Notes under the pieces: model-generated
Told to the model about the DNA's origin: nothing
The model's database searches: none
What the model saw: only the letters and a program-made list of their open reading frames with translations
Assembly (NCBI GenBank): GCA_034717695.1
Contig: JAYELS010000066.1
Coordinates: 44,163 to 108,162, forward strand
Length of the DNA stretch: 64,000 bases
Direction of reading: 5' to 3'
Source: NAT127 sp034717695
Lineage (GTDB): Bacteria > Pseudomonadota > Gammaproteobacteria > Pseudomonadales > Porticoccaceae
Shown here: in pieces, positions 16,418 to 25,568 of the stretch
Numbering within the stretch: position 1 is the first letter of the stretch
Layout: every line of letters starts with the position of its first letter
Program-made: the position numbers and the translations under genes

Positions 16418-19072
16418 ATGGCGCCCTCCAGCACCGCCGCCATCCGTCCCCGCCTCGCCGGCACCCTGGGCATCGTTCTCCTGTGGCTCTTGATGGTGGT
16501 GATCCTCGTCACCGACAGCCTGACCCAGCTGGGGTTCGCCCACGGCATTCTCTACCCGCCGGTGGTGCTCCTCGCCCTGCGCACCCGGCGACTCGGGGTG
16601 GTACTGGCCATCGCCGGCGCCGCCACGGTCTTCACGGTTATCGGGTTCTTTCTCTCGCCCCCCGCGCCCCCGGGGTTTGACATGGGCTTCGTGGTGATGA
16701 ACCGCCTGCTGTCCATCGTCGGCATCCTGGTGAGCGCGTCCCTCGGGGTGGGCGTGCTGCGCCACGGCGAGCGGCTCGAAGCCGTCAACCAGCGCCTGCG
16801 GGATGCCCAGGCGGACCTTGAACGCAACACCGAGCTGCTCGCCATCGCCGGAGAGGTGGCCCATCTCGGGGGCTGGAGCCTCGACGTGCCCCGCAACCTC
16901 GCCACCTGGACGGAAGAAACCCGCCGCATCCACGGCCTCGACCTCGGCGTGGACTTCGACCCGGCGCAGGCCTTCGATCTCTATTGCCCCGAGGACAGGC
17001 CCCGTATCGAGGGCTGCCTGCGGCGCTGTATCGACGGGGGGGAGCCCTTCGATGATGAATTCCGCATCCATCGCCCGGACGGCCAGGTGGTCTGGCTGCG
17101 GGTGATCGGCCGCCCGGTGCGGGGCGCGGGGGGCGCCGTGGTGGGGGTCCAGGGGGCGGCCCAGGACATTTCCGCCCGCAAGGCGGCGGAGCACAGCCTC
17201 GCCCACAGCGAGGCGCGCTTCCGCCAGCTGGCGGAGGCCATGCCCATGATCGTGTGGACGGCGGAGCCGGACGGCCGGGTGGATTTCTCCAGCCAGCGAA
17301 TGTTCGACTACACCGGCGTGCCCCGGGACCAGGAGGCCGCCGGCCAGCAGCGCTCCAGTTTTCCCCACCCGGACGACCGGGCCACCGCCCAGGCCGCCTG
17401 GCGCCGCGCCATCGATACCGGAGGGCCGTTCAGCGTGGAGATTCGCCTGCGCCGCCACGACGGCGAGTACCGCTGGCACCTGTTGCGGGCGAGCCTCGCC
17501 CGGGATGCCGACGGCAAGCCCCTCAAGTGGTTCGGCACCACCATCGACATCCACGACGAGCGGCGCCGGGGCATGGAATTCGAGGCCCTTGCCCAGCGCC
17601 TCAATACCACCCTCGAAAGCATCACCGACGGCTTCATCACCCTCGACCGGGAGTGGCGCTTCACCTACCTCAACAGCCAGGCGGAGCGCATCATCCGGGT
17701 GCGCCGCGACCAGGTGCTGGGGCGGAGCCTCTGGGATGTGCTCCCCGAGGCGGTGGGCACGGTGTTCGAGGAGCGCTACCGGGAGGCGATGGGAACCCAG
17801 CAGGCCACCACCTTCGAGGCCTACTACGAACCCCTGGATCTCTGGGCCGACATCAAGGCCTACCCCTCCAGGGAGGGCCTCGCCATCTACTTCCAGGACA
17901 CCACCCTGCGCCGCAAGCTCGAACACCAGTTGCGGGAATCACAGCGCCTGGAGGCGGTGGGCCAGCTCACCGGCGGCATGGCCCACGATTTCAACAATCT
18001 GCTCACGGTGATCCTCGGCAACGCCGAGATCCTCAGCGAGGAATTGCCTCCGGAATCGCCCCTCCGGGGCCTCGCCGCCATGGTGGCGAGCGCCGCCCAG
18101 CGGGGGGCCGACCTCACCCAGCGGCTGCTGGCCTTTGCCCGCCGCCAGGCCCTGGAGCCCCAGGTGCTCGACATCAACCAGCTGGTGAGCGGCCTCGACG
18201 GCCTGCTGCGCCGCACCCTCGGCGGCCATATCGAGATCGAATGGGTGCGCGCCCCGGGGCTCTGGCCCGCCCTGGTGGACCCGGTGCAGCTGGAGAGCGC
18301 CCTGCTCAACCTGGCCATCAACGCCCGGGACGCCATGGCGGCGGGGGGCCGGCTCACCATCGAGACCGCCAACACCCGCCTCGACAGCGACTACGCCCGC
18401 ACCCACAGCGAGGTGATCCCCGGGCAGTACGTGCTGGTGGCGGTGTCCGACACCGGCTGCGGCATTCCCGCCGACCGGCTGTCCCGGGTGTTCGAGCCGT
18501 TCTTCACCACCAAGGAGGTGGGCAAGGGCACCGGGCTTGGCCTCAGCATGGTGTTTGGCTTCGTCAAGCAGTCCGGCGGGCACATCAGCATCTACTCCGA
18601 GCCGGAGGAGGGCACCACGGTGAAGATGTACCTGCCCCGGGCCCACCGCCCCGGGGACGCCCCGGCGAGCCCCGACAGCGAGGACGCCGCCAGCCCCGGG
18701 AGCGGTCAGCTGATCCTCCTCGTGGAGGACGACGATCTGGTGCGGGATTACGCCGCCGAGCAGCTGTCGTCCGCCGGCTACCGGGTGCTTCAGGCGGCCA
18801 ACGGCCCGGAGGCTCTCGCCGTGCTCCGGGGCCGGGATGACATCGATCTGCTGTTCACCGACGTGGTGATGCCGGGGGGCATGAGCGGGCGGGTGCTGGC
18901 GGACCAGGCACTGGCCCTGCGCCCGGGGCTCAAGGTGCTCTACACCTCGGGCTACACCGAGAACGCCATCGTCCACCAGGGCCGCCTCGACCCGGGGGTG
19001 CGGCTGCTCAACAAGCCCTACCGGCGGGGCGCGCTGCTGGAGAAGGTGCGCCAGGTGCTGGCGGAGGGGTAG
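16418..19072 (+). CDS. Membrane-bound hybrid sensor histidine kinase
   Basis: An 884-residue hybrid kinase. Three or four hydrophobic helices fill residues 13-115, followed by PAS domains at about 137-265, 270-395 and 397-505, HisKA with H523 (GGMAHDFNNLL), HATPase 630-745 and a receiver 765-882 with D815 (FTDVVMPGG). Its HisKA-HATPase-REC half is closely similar to that of the kinase just upstream, while the sensory halves differ, pointing to tandem duplication and sensor exchange. The ATG lies one base after the upstream stop, so the two are co-transcribed. No stand-alone output regulator follows on this strand. Confidence 0.92.
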   Translation: MAPSSTAAIRPRLAGTLGIVLLWLLMVVILVTDSLTQLGFAHGILYPPVVLLALRTRRLGVVLAIAGAATVFTVIGFFLSPPAPPGFDMGFVVMNRLLSIVGILVSASLGVGVLRHGERLEAVNQRLRDAQADLERNTELLAIAGEVAHLGGWSLDVPRNLATWTEETRRIHGLDLGVDFDPAQAFDLYCPEDRPRIEGCLRRCIDGGEPFDDEFRIHRPDGQVVWLRVIGRPVRGAGGAVVGVQGAAQDISARKAAEHSLAHSEARFRQLAEAMPMIVWTAEPDGRVDFSSQRMFDYTGVPRDQEAAGQQRSSFPHPDDRATAQAAWRRAIDTGGPFSVEIRLRRHDGEYRWHLLRASLARDADGKPLKWFGTTIDIHDERRRGMEFEALAQRLNTTLESITDGFITLDREWRFTYLNSQAERIIRVRRDQVLGRSLWDVLPEAVGTVFEERYREAMGTQQATTFEAYYEPLDLWADIKAYPSREGLAIYFQDTTLRRKLEHQLRESQRLEAVGQLTGGMAHDFNNLLTVILGNAEILSEELPPESPLRGLAAMVASAAQRGADLTQRLLAFARRQALEPQVLDINQLVSGLDGLLRRTLGGHIEIEWVRAPGLWPALVDPVQLESALLNLAINARDAMAAGGRLTIETANTRLDSDYARTHSEVIPGQYVLVAVSDTGCGIPADRLSRVFEPFFTTKEVGKGTGLGLSMVFGFVKQSGGHISIYSEPEEGTTVKMYLPRAHRPGDAPASPDSEDAASPGSGQLILLVEDDDLVRDYAAEQLSSAGYRVLQAANGPEALAVLRGRDDIDLLFTDVVMPGGMSGRVLADQALALRPGLKVLYTSGYTENAIVHQGRLDPGVRLLNKPYRRGALLEKVRQVLAEG

Positions 19073-19080
19073 GGGGCGGT

Positions 19081-20277
19081 TCAGCCGATCCTGGGGATCC
19101 TGTCCACCCAGGGGATCACGTCCTCGGCCCACAGCGGCCGGGCGATGTGATAGCCCTGGGCCAGATCGCAGCCCTCGCCCTTGAGAAACTCCAGGGTGGC
19201 GGCATCCTCCACCCCTTCGGCGGTGACGGTGAGCCCGAGGCTCTGGCCGAGGTCGATGATGGAGCTCACCACGGTGCGGGACTCGGTGGATTCCATGGCG
19301 TTCATCACGAACGACTTGTCCACCTTGATCTCGGAAAACGGCATCCGCACCAGCTGGATCATCGACGAAAAGCCGGTGCCGAAGTCGTCGATGGAGAGGC
19401 TGAAGCCCTTCATCCGCAGTCGGGTGAGCAGATCGAGGGAGGCCACCGGGTCCTCCATGGCGCTGGTTTCGGTGATCTCGAAGATGACCCGGCGGGTGTC
19501 CACCCCGTGGTCGCCGCACAGCGCCGCGACCCGGTCGGCGAATTCCGGGGCCCGCAGGCTTTTCGCCGAGAGGTTCACCGACAGGGTGCAGTCCGCCACG
19601 CCGGCGCGGGGGCCGAACAGGGCGAACCACCCCAGGGACTGGGCCAGCACCACCTCGGTGAGATCGCCGATCATGCCCCGTTCCTCCGCCAGGGGGATGA
19701 AACGGTCGGGCATGATCAGCCCGTGGCGCGGGTGCTTCCAGCGCACCAGGGCCTCGAAGCCCGCCAGGGCGCCGCTGGCGCAGGCGATCTTGGGTTGGTA
19801 GGCGAGCACCAGCTGGTCGCCGTGGATGGCCCGCGCCAGATCGCCGGCATTGATCTCGTAGGCCTCCCGGGGAGCGGCGGCGGGGCCGGGGGTGCTCCGC
19901 TCGGTATCGCCGCTGTGGAGCAGGGCGCGCAGCGCCGAGGGGGAGAAGGGTTTCGACAGTACCCCGACGATATTGAGCCCGTGGGCAGCGGCGGAGCGGC
20001 CGGCGGCATCGAGCACCCGGCTGCCCACCCCGCTGGTGATGATGATCTGTGCCCGGCAGCCGCGCCGCGCCAGCTCGGCGATCACCTCCACCCCGTCCAT
20101 GCGGGGCATGATCAGGTCGAGGGCGATATGGCTCGGCGCCCAGGCCGCCACCTGCTGGAAAAAGGCTTCCGGGCTATCCGTGGCAATGGACTCGAACTGG
20201 GCGCCCTCGGCGATGAACTGGATGGTCTGGCCGATCTCCGGGTCGTCGTCGAGAATCAGCAGGCGTCGCGGATTCAT
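19081..20277 (-). CDS. REC-EAL response regulator (c-di-GMP phosphodiesterase)
   Basis: A 398-residue protein of RocR-like architecture. A receiver (residues 3-120, phospho-acceptor D54 in ALDLIMPRMDG) is joined to an EAL domain (about 145-395). The EAL catalytic set looks intact: E175 in FEALVRW, the SVNLSA asparagine, the ITET glutamate, the DDFGTG aspartates, the VDKSF lysine and the AEGVE glutamate, so cyclic-di-GMP hydrolysis is expected. The ATG at 20277 has AAGGAG upstream. It is convergent to the two hybrid kinases with only eight bases between stops, making it a candidate partner that could receive phosphate from them. Confidence 0.92.
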   Translation of the reverse strand: MNPRRLLILDDDPEIGQTIQFIAEGAQFESIATDSPEAFFQQVAAWAPSHIALDLIMPRMDGVEVIAELARRGCRAQIIITSGVGSRVLDAAGRSAAAHGLNIVGVLSKPFSPSALRALLHSGDTERSTPGPAAAPREAYEINAGDLARAIHGDQLVLAYQPKIACASGALAGFEALVRWKHPRHGLIMPDRFIPLAEERGMIGDLTEVVLAQSLGWFALFGPRAGVADCTLSVNLSAKSLRAPEFADRVAALCGDHGVDTRRVIFEITETSAMEDPVASLDLLTRLRMKGFSLSIDDFGTGFSSMIQLVRMPFSEIKVDKSFVMNAMESTESRTVVSSIIDLGQSLGLTVTAEGVEDAATLEFLKGEGCDLAQGYHIARPLWAEDVIPWVDRIPRIG

Positions 20278-20455
20278 GGTGTCACTCCTTATCCCCTCAG
20301 CGGGGGCGCCACGGGGGCTGCCCCCTTGCAACCCTCTCCTGCCATGGCCCTGTTATCGCCGTTGTCGCGGCGGATGGTCCCACGGCATGGGCTGAGTATG
20401 GCCCCCGGGCGGGGCGCTGTAAATCGCCGCGCCGGTCACCCCGCGGCAGGCTGTT

Positions 20456-20935
20456 TCAGTGGCGGCAGGCGACGAACAGGGTGGCGCGAAACGTCATCAC
20501 CGGCTCGCCGTGCTGGTTGCGGGCTTCCACCCCGGCGATCACCACGCCGCGATCCGGCTTCGAGCGGGAGCGCCTGGCCTCCTCCACGGCGACGCGGACC
20601 CTCAGGCGATCCCCGGGGCGCACCGGCCGGGGCCAGCGCACCTCGTCGAGCCCCGGGGATCCCATGCCCGCCACGGCGGACAGGAAGTGATCCACCAGGA
20701 GGCGCATCACCATGGCGCCGGTGTGAAAGCCGCTGGCAATCAGGCCGCCAAAGGGGCCGGCGGCGGCCGCCGCGGGATCGGTGTGGAATGGCTGCGGGTC
20801 GTAGGCGCGGGCGAAGCGGAGCACTTCCGCCTCGTCCACCAGGATCTCGCCGGTTGCGTGGACACTGCCGGGGACATAGTCCTCGAAGTAGCGGTTGCCG
20901 GCATCGGTGGCAAAGCGGGAAAGAGGGGGCGACAC
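20456..20935 (-). CDS. MaoC-like (R)-hydratase family protein
   Basis: A 159-residue hot-dog-fold protein. The hydratase motif is visible as D-x4-H in YDPQPFHTDP, followed by GGLIASGFHTGAMVM. Members hydrate 2-enoyl-CoA or act in related fatty-acid and steroid side-chain steps. The GTG at 20935 is preferred because GGAGA lies upstream of it; an alternative TTG at 20959 has no clear ribosome site. It lies 86 bases downstream of the SDR gene on the same strand, so the pair may form a small CoA-ester unit. Confidence 0.85.
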   Translation of the reverse strand: MSPPLSRFATDAGNRYFEDYVPGSVHATGEILVDEAEVLRFARAYDPQPFHTDPAAAAAGPFGGLIASGFHTGAMVMRLLVDHFLSAVAGMGSPGLDEVRWPRPVRPGDRLRVRVAVEEARRSRSKPDRGVVIAGVEARNQHGEPVMTFRATLFVACRH

Positions 20936-21021
20936 GGGGGCTGGTCTCCGTTGGTACAAGTTGGCTGGCGGGGCGACGGCGCCTGTCCGCCGTCCCGCCC
21001 GGGGCTGGTTATCCGTTGCGG

Positions 21022-21816
21022 CTAGCTGTTGTTCATGGCGCGGCGCACATCGGCCATCTGCGGCTGGTGGGCCAGGTGGCCGCCGTCGCAGGCAATGGCC
21101 TGGCCGGTGATGTACACGGATTCGTCGGAGGCGAGGAACGTCGCCAGGGCGGCGATATCCTCCGGCACGCCAAAGTTGGGGGTGAGGATATGGGGGCGGA
21201 TGAATTCCACCAGGGCCGGATCTTCCTTCATGGCGCCGGTGAGAATCACCCCGGGGGTGATGGCGTTGCAGCGGACGCCCTGCAGGCCGTACTGCACGGC
21301 GATGTGCTGGGTCAGGGAAATGACCGCTGCCTTGGAGGCGCCGTAGGCGGTGCGCACCACATCGCCCACCCGGCCGGAATCCGACGAGGTGTTGATGATG
21401 GAGCCGCCCCCCGCCGCAATCATGTGGGGGATGGCGTACTTGCTGCCGAGCAGGAAGGAGGTGACGTTGATGTTGAGGGTGGCGTTCCAGATCTCCAGGG
21501 GAATGTCCACCACGGTGGTGTCCTGGGACTGGATCGCCAGGGAGGTGATGGCCACGTTGTTGTGGAGCACGTTGAGGGTGCCGAAGGTCTCCACGGCGCT
21601 GTCGATCAGCGCCTTGATGGAGTCGGCGTCGGCGGCGTCGTAGCGCACCGCGATGGCGTTGGGGCCGATGCTTTCGGCGAGTTCGCGGGCGGTGTCGATA
21701 TTGAAATCGCCGATCACCACCTTGGCGCCCTCGGCGGCATAGCGGATGGCGCAGGCGGCGCCGATACCGGTGGCGCCTCCGGCAACGACGGCGACTTTGT
21801 TGGCAAGACGGGACAT
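21022..21816 (-). CDS. Short-chain dehydrogenase/reductase (SDR family)
   Basis: A 264-residue classical SDR oxidoreductase. The nucleotide motif is GGATGIGAA (about 13-21), with an acidic residue at GDFN (D37) after the second strand favouring NAD(H). The NNVA segment near 87-90 replaces the usual NNAG. The catalytic triad lies in INTSSDSG (S144/S145), Y158 and K162. The start at 21816 gives the normal length. A MaoC-like gene follows. The substrate is likely a hydroxyacyl, steroid or alcohol group but is not determined. Confidence 0.92.
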   Translation of the reverse strand: MSRLANKVAVVAGGATGIGAACAIRYAAEGAKVVIGDFNIDTARELAESIGPNAIAVRYDAADADSIKALIDSAVETFGTLNVLHNNVAITSLAIQSQDTTVVDIPLEIWNATLNINVTSFLLGSKYAIPHMIAAGGGSIINTSSDSGRVGDVVRTAYGASKAAVISLTQHIAVQYGLQGVRCNAITPGVILTGAMKEDPALVEFIRPHILTPNFGVPEDIAALATFLASDESVYITGQAIACDGGHLAHQPQMADVRRAMNNS

Positions 21817-22052
21817 GGGGAGGTACTCCTTTGTGGTTGAGTTGTTATTGATCGTTGTCGGGCGAGTATACAAAGATTGCCGCCCCGGGCCACATATTCC
21901 CTGGGTGTCGCTGGGTATCGGGGCGGGGCGCCGGCGGTGGCCCCGGCGGGGGCTTATACTGAGGGGAGCCGGCGCGCCGCCGTGGGAGGGCTCGAACCGC
22001 CCCCCGGGCCCTGTCCCGCAGCCGACAATCCACCCACCCGCGAGGAATCCCC

Positions 22053-22487
22053 ATGAATCCGCAACCGCTGTTGATCGCACTGCTGGCCGCCGCACTGCTG
22101 GTGGCCACTCCCCTGGTCGCCGACAACCCCGGCAAGGGCCGCGACAAGGCCTCTGGCGAGCACCACCCGGGCGCCCACCGGGGCGGCGACGGGGCCGATG
22201 CCGTGGAGACCTTGATCACAGCTGGCATCACCCTGGCCCTCGCCCGGGAGCTGGCCCAGAGCCACCAATACACCGGCTACAAGCCCCTGCCCCCCGGCAT
22301 CCGCAAGAACCTGGCGCGGGGCAAGCCCCTCCCCCCGGGTATCGCCAAGCGCGGCCTGCCGGGCCCCCTGCTGGCGGAGCTGCCCCATTACGACGGCTAC
22401 GAGTGGCGCCGGGCGGGCACCGACCTGGTGCTGGTGGCGGTGGCCTCGGCGCTGATCGCCGATGTGCTGGTGGACGTCTTTCGCTGA
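22053..22487 (+). CDS. CigR/RcnB-like small exported protein
   Basis: A 144-residue protein with a signal peptide (MNPQPLLIALLAAALLVATP) and a short charged linker, then the repeated KPLPPGIRKNLARGKPLPPG block, the LPHYDGYEW segment and a hydrophobic C-terminal helix ending DVLVDVF. This is the layout of the CigR family (RcnB-like fold), named for a Salmonella anti-virulence regulator. It is probably periplasmic or inner-membrane anchored. No secretion system is nearby, so the role here is unknown. A TATACT-like box near 21955 may belong to its promoter. Confidence 0.82.
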   Translation: MNPQPLLIALLAAALLVATPLVADNPGKGRDKASGEHHPGAHRGGDGADAVETLITAGITLALARELAQSHQYTGYKPLPPGIRKNLARGKPLPPGIAKRGLPGPLLAELPHYDGYEWRRAGTDLVLVAVASALIADVLVDVFR

Positions 22488-22501
22488 GCCGGACGCGCCC
22501 C

Positions 22502-23014
22502 TCAGCGGGTGCGCAACTGGCCCATGAAGTCGCTCTTGCCGAGGGGGACGCCCTGGGCCCGGAGGATGTCGTAGGCGGTGGTGGCGTGGAAGTAGAAATT
22601 CGGCTGGGAAAATGACAGCAAAAAGGCCTCCGCCACGAAATCGATCCTGAAATCCCCGTATTCGAAGCGCATCGCCCGGCCCGCGAGGCCGTTGACATCC
22701 GCCTCGGAGAGGGCCCCGAGGCTGTCCCGGGCCGCCGCCAGGCGGGCCTTAAGGCTGGCGAAATCCCCCGGGGGCGTCGAGGTGTCCGGCGAAAACACGC
22801 CGGCGATCACGCCCTCGATGGCGCCCATGGAATGCTTGGCCACGGAGGTGATCTGGTAGGCGAAGGGCAGCATGTCCGGGGCTAGCCGCGCCTGGATCAG
22901 TGTCTCCGGGGGGAGTCCGCTGGCGGTGCACTGTGCCTCGGCCTTGTCGAGCAGGCCGGCGACGGCGCCGATGATTTGCAGGTAGTTGGGAACGATGGCC
23001 TGGTAGAGGTTCAT
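22502..23014 (-). CDS. DUF1993 family protein
   Basis: A 170-residue soluble helical protein matching DUF1993, a DinB-like four-helix family. Recognisable segments are the N-terminal LYQAIVPNYLQ, the AYQITSVAKHS block in the second helix and the C-terminal SQPNFYFHATTAYDILRAQGV block. Conserved histidines in the last two suggest a metal site, as in DinB folds, though this is inference. The ATG at 23014 gives family length. It is convergent to the CigR-like gene and divergent from the wax ester synthase gene. Confidence 0.85.
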   Translation of the reverse strand: MNLYQAIVPNYLQIIGAVAGLLDKAEAQCTASGLPPETLIQARLAPDMLPFAYQITSVAKHSMGAIEGVIAGVFSPDTSTPPGDFASLKARLAAARDSLGALSEADVNGLAGRAMRFEYGDFRIDFVAEAFLLSFSQPNFYFHATTAYDILRAQGVPLGKSDFMGQLRTR

Positions 23015-23224
23015 GGGGTTTCCTTGTGGGAGTTGGATTATTGTCGGCGGAGAACGAGGCCGGGAGGCCATGGTCGGACGCCCCAGCCGACCCGTCAAGC
23101 GGGCAGCCTGCCGGATAGGGTAGGGCGGCGCAATATCCATAGTGCCGCCCCGCGGTATCTGCTATTACTGAATCGACCCACCCTTGGCGGCAAGGACCGC
23201 GGCCCTTTTACCGCGGAGCACGCG

Positions 23225-24730
23225 ATGACACAGTTGTTGATGGATATGACCGAAGTATCGTGGCTGGCCCTGGAGAGCCGCGATCGGCCGATGCACGTCG
23301 CCACCCTGCTGATCTACTCCCTGCCGGAGAACGCCCCGGCGACCTTCCTCGGCGACATGGTGGCGCGCTTTCGCGAATCCACCGAGTTTGCCGACCCCTT
23401 CAACCGCCGCATCGCCCACCCGCTGCTGCGGGCCATGTTGCCCCTGTGGACCCGGGATTACGACCTGGACATGGAATACCACGTGCGCCACCTGGCCCTG
23501 CCGGCCCCCGGTGGCGAGCGGGAGCTGGGCATTCTCATCTCCCGGTTGCACAGCAATCCCATGGACCTCGCCCGCCCCCTGTGGGAATACCACGTCATCG
23601 AGGGCCTGGAGAACAACCGCTTCGCGGTGTACTTCAAGATGCACCACGCCCTGGTGGACGGCATCGCCGGGGTGCACATGCTGCAGCGCTCCATGTCCCC
23701 TGACCCGAACGACCTCAACACCCCGCCCCTGTGGAGCGCGGAGGGCCCGTCCGCGCCCGCCAAGTCCATCAAGAAGATGCTCAAGACCGCCTCCGGCAAC
23801 CTCAGCGCCATGGCCCCCGTGGCGAAAAAGCTGGTGGAAGTGGCGCGCTCCGCCCTCGACAGCGACGACCCCCTGGTGCGTCCCTTCCAGACTCCGGTGT
23901 CGATCCTCAACCACCGTATCCACGGCCAGCGCCGTTTTGCCACCCAGCTGTACGAATTTGCCCGCATCCGCCGCCTCGCCAAGCTGGCGGACTGCACCGT
24001 CAACGACATCGTGCTGGCCCTGTGCAGCGGCGCCCTGCGCCGCTTCCTCCAGGAGCTGAGCGTGCTCCCCGGGCAATCCCTCACCGCCGGCATTCCCATC
24101 TCCCTCAGGGCCAGGGACGACCAGAGTTCCGCGCCCGCGGTGTCGTTTATCGTCGCCACCCTCGGCACCAACATTGCCGACCCCATCCGCCGCCTCAAGG
24201 CGATCCGCGCCTCCACCCGCCGCGCCAAGCAGATGATGGAGGGCATGAGCCGCGAATCCATCGAGGGCCTGACCATGACCCTGCTCTCGCCCCAGACCCT
24301 GCAGGCCATGACCGGGTTGGAAGGCCGCACCCGTCCGGTGTTCAACCTCACCGTCTCCAATGTGCCGGGGCCCACCGAACACCTCTACCTCCGGGGCGCG
24401 CGCCTCGAGGCCATGTACCCGGTGTCCGCCATCACCCACGGCCAGGCCCTCAACATCACCTGCTACAGCTACGCCGGCACCCTGTCCTTCGGCTTTGCCG
24501 GCTGCCGCGACACACTGCCCCGCATGCAGCGCATCGCGGTGTACACCGGCGAGGCCCTGGAGGAACTGGAAGCGGCCCTGGCAAGCCGTGCCGGGGAAAT
24601 GCACGGCAGCGCCGCCGAGCCCGAGCCCGCCGAGGGGGCGCCGCCCCCCAAGCCCCGGTCGAAGCCAAAGCCCCGGGCAACCGCAAAATCGAGCCCCCGG
24701 GCGGCGCCCAAACCCCGGCGCAAGCCATGA
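23225..24730 (+). CDS. Wax ester synthase / diacylglycerol acyltransferase (WS/DGAT)
   Basis: A 501-residue bifunctional acyltransferase that makes wax esters or triacylglycerol storage lipid from acyl-CoA. The catalytic motif HHxxxDG is intact at residues 140-146 (MHHALVDGIAG), preceded by RPLW at 117-120. The NDIVLALCSGALRRF block and the FNLTVSNVPGP block mark the C-terminal domain. The last 30 residues are a Lys/Pro/Arg/Ala-rich tail, unusual for the family, which could bind membrane or lipid-droplet surfaces. Its stop overlaps the start of the next gene. Confidence 0.95.
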   Translation: MTQLLMDMTEVSWLALESRDRPMHVATLLIYSLPENAPATFLGDMVARFRESTEFADPFNRRIAHPLLRAMLPLWTRDYDLDMEYHVRHLALPAPGGERELGILISRLHSNPMDLARPLWEYHVIEGLENNRFAVYFKMHHALVDGIAGVHMLQRSMSPDPNDLNTPPLWSAEGPSAPAKSIKKMLKTASGNLSAMAPVAKKLVEVARSALDSDDPLVRPFQTPVSILNHRIHGQRRFATQLYEFARIRRLAKLADCTVNDIVLALCSGALRRFLQELSVLPGQSLTAGIPISLRARDDQSSAPAVSFIVATLGTNIADPIRRLKAIRASTRRAKQMMEGMSRESIEGLTMTLLSPQTLQAMTGLEGRTRPVFNLTVSNVPGPTEHLYLRGARLEAMYPVSAITHGQALNITCYSYAGTLSFGFAGCRDTLPRMQRIAVYTGEALEELEAALASRAGEMHGSAAEPEPAEGAPPPKPRSKPKPRATAKSSPRAAPKPRRKP

Positions 24731-25527
24731 ACGCCCTGTTGCGGCAAGGCCCCATTCGCCCCCCCAGCCTGTTCCTCACCCTGAGCGATGGTCCCCGGGC
24801 CTTCGCCGAGCAGGCGAGCCTGCTGGCCCACCTGCCCTGGCTGTACCGGGCGCCCCGGGGGGATGGCCACCCGGTGATGATCATCCCCGGCTTTGTCGGC
24901 GACGACGCCTACAACAAGCCCCTGTGCCGCTACCTGACAAAACTCGGCTACCACGCCACCGGCTGGAACATGGGGCGCAACATCGGCCACGGCCTGCTCG
25001 ACCCGGATGTGCTGATCACCCGCATCAACAATCTGTTCAACCGGGAGGGCCAGCCGGTCACCCTCATCGGCCACAGCCTCGGCGGCGTCTACGCCCGGGA
25101 GATCGCCCGCCTCTGGCCCCACGAGGTGCGCCAGGTGATCACCCTCGCCAGTCCCTTCGGGGATCACCGCCAGCGGGGCTCCCACGCCAATTTGCTCTAT
25201 CGCCTGCTCAGCCCCCACGGCGGCGAGGACGACGATGCCGACTGGTCCCTCGCCCCGCCGGTGCCCACCACCGCGGTCTACACCCGCTCCGACGGCATTC
25301 TCGATTGGCGCATTTCCCTCCAGTGCGGCGGCCATGAACGCACCGAGAACATCGAGGTCCACGGCAGCCACACCGGCCTTACCCTCAACCCCGCCGTCTG
25401 GTACCTGCTGGCGGATCGCCTCGCCCAGGCCCCCGGGGAGTGGCGGCCCTTCGCCCGGGCGAGCTGGCGCGGGCTGGTGTACCCGCGCCCCGCCTGGCAG
25501 CCGGGGGAGCGCCTTCGCAACGATTGA
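24727..25527 (+). CDS. Alpha/beta-hydrolase, lipase-like
   Basis: A 266-residue alpha/beta-hydrolase with an HPVMIIPGF oxyanion strand and the nucleophile elbow GHSLGG (S117). Plausible acid and base are in the YTRSDGILDW and VHGSHTGLT segments. It resembles triacylglycerol lipase/esterase-like proteins of the PGAP1 type. The ATG overlaps the wax ester synthase stop (ATGA), so the two are translationally coupled and the enzyme probably acts on the same neutral-lipid pool. No signal peptide is apparent. Confidence 0.87.
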   Translation: MNALLRQGPIRPPSLFLTLSDGPRAFAEQASLLAHLPWLYRAPRGDGHPVMIIPGFVGDDAYNKPLCRYLTKLGYHATGWNMGRNIGHGLLDPDVLITRINNLFNREGQPVTLIGHSLGGVYAREIARLWPHEVRQVITLASPFGDHRQRGSHANLLYRLLSPHGGEDDDADWSLAPPVPTTAVYTRSDGILDWRISLQCGGHERTENIEVHGSHTGLTLNPAVWYLLADRLAQAPGEWRPFARASWRGLVYPRPAWQPGERLRND

Positions 25528-25568
25528 TGGGGTAAGCTAGGGCGGTCAGCCTCGCCGAGCCCCGCCCC

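Noticed and set aside
12619..16548. 1309-codon open frame on the minus strand opposite the first hybrid kinase
   Set aside because: The sense strand encodes a complete, motif-bearing kinase. The antisense frame is low-complexity and results from few stop codons at high GC.
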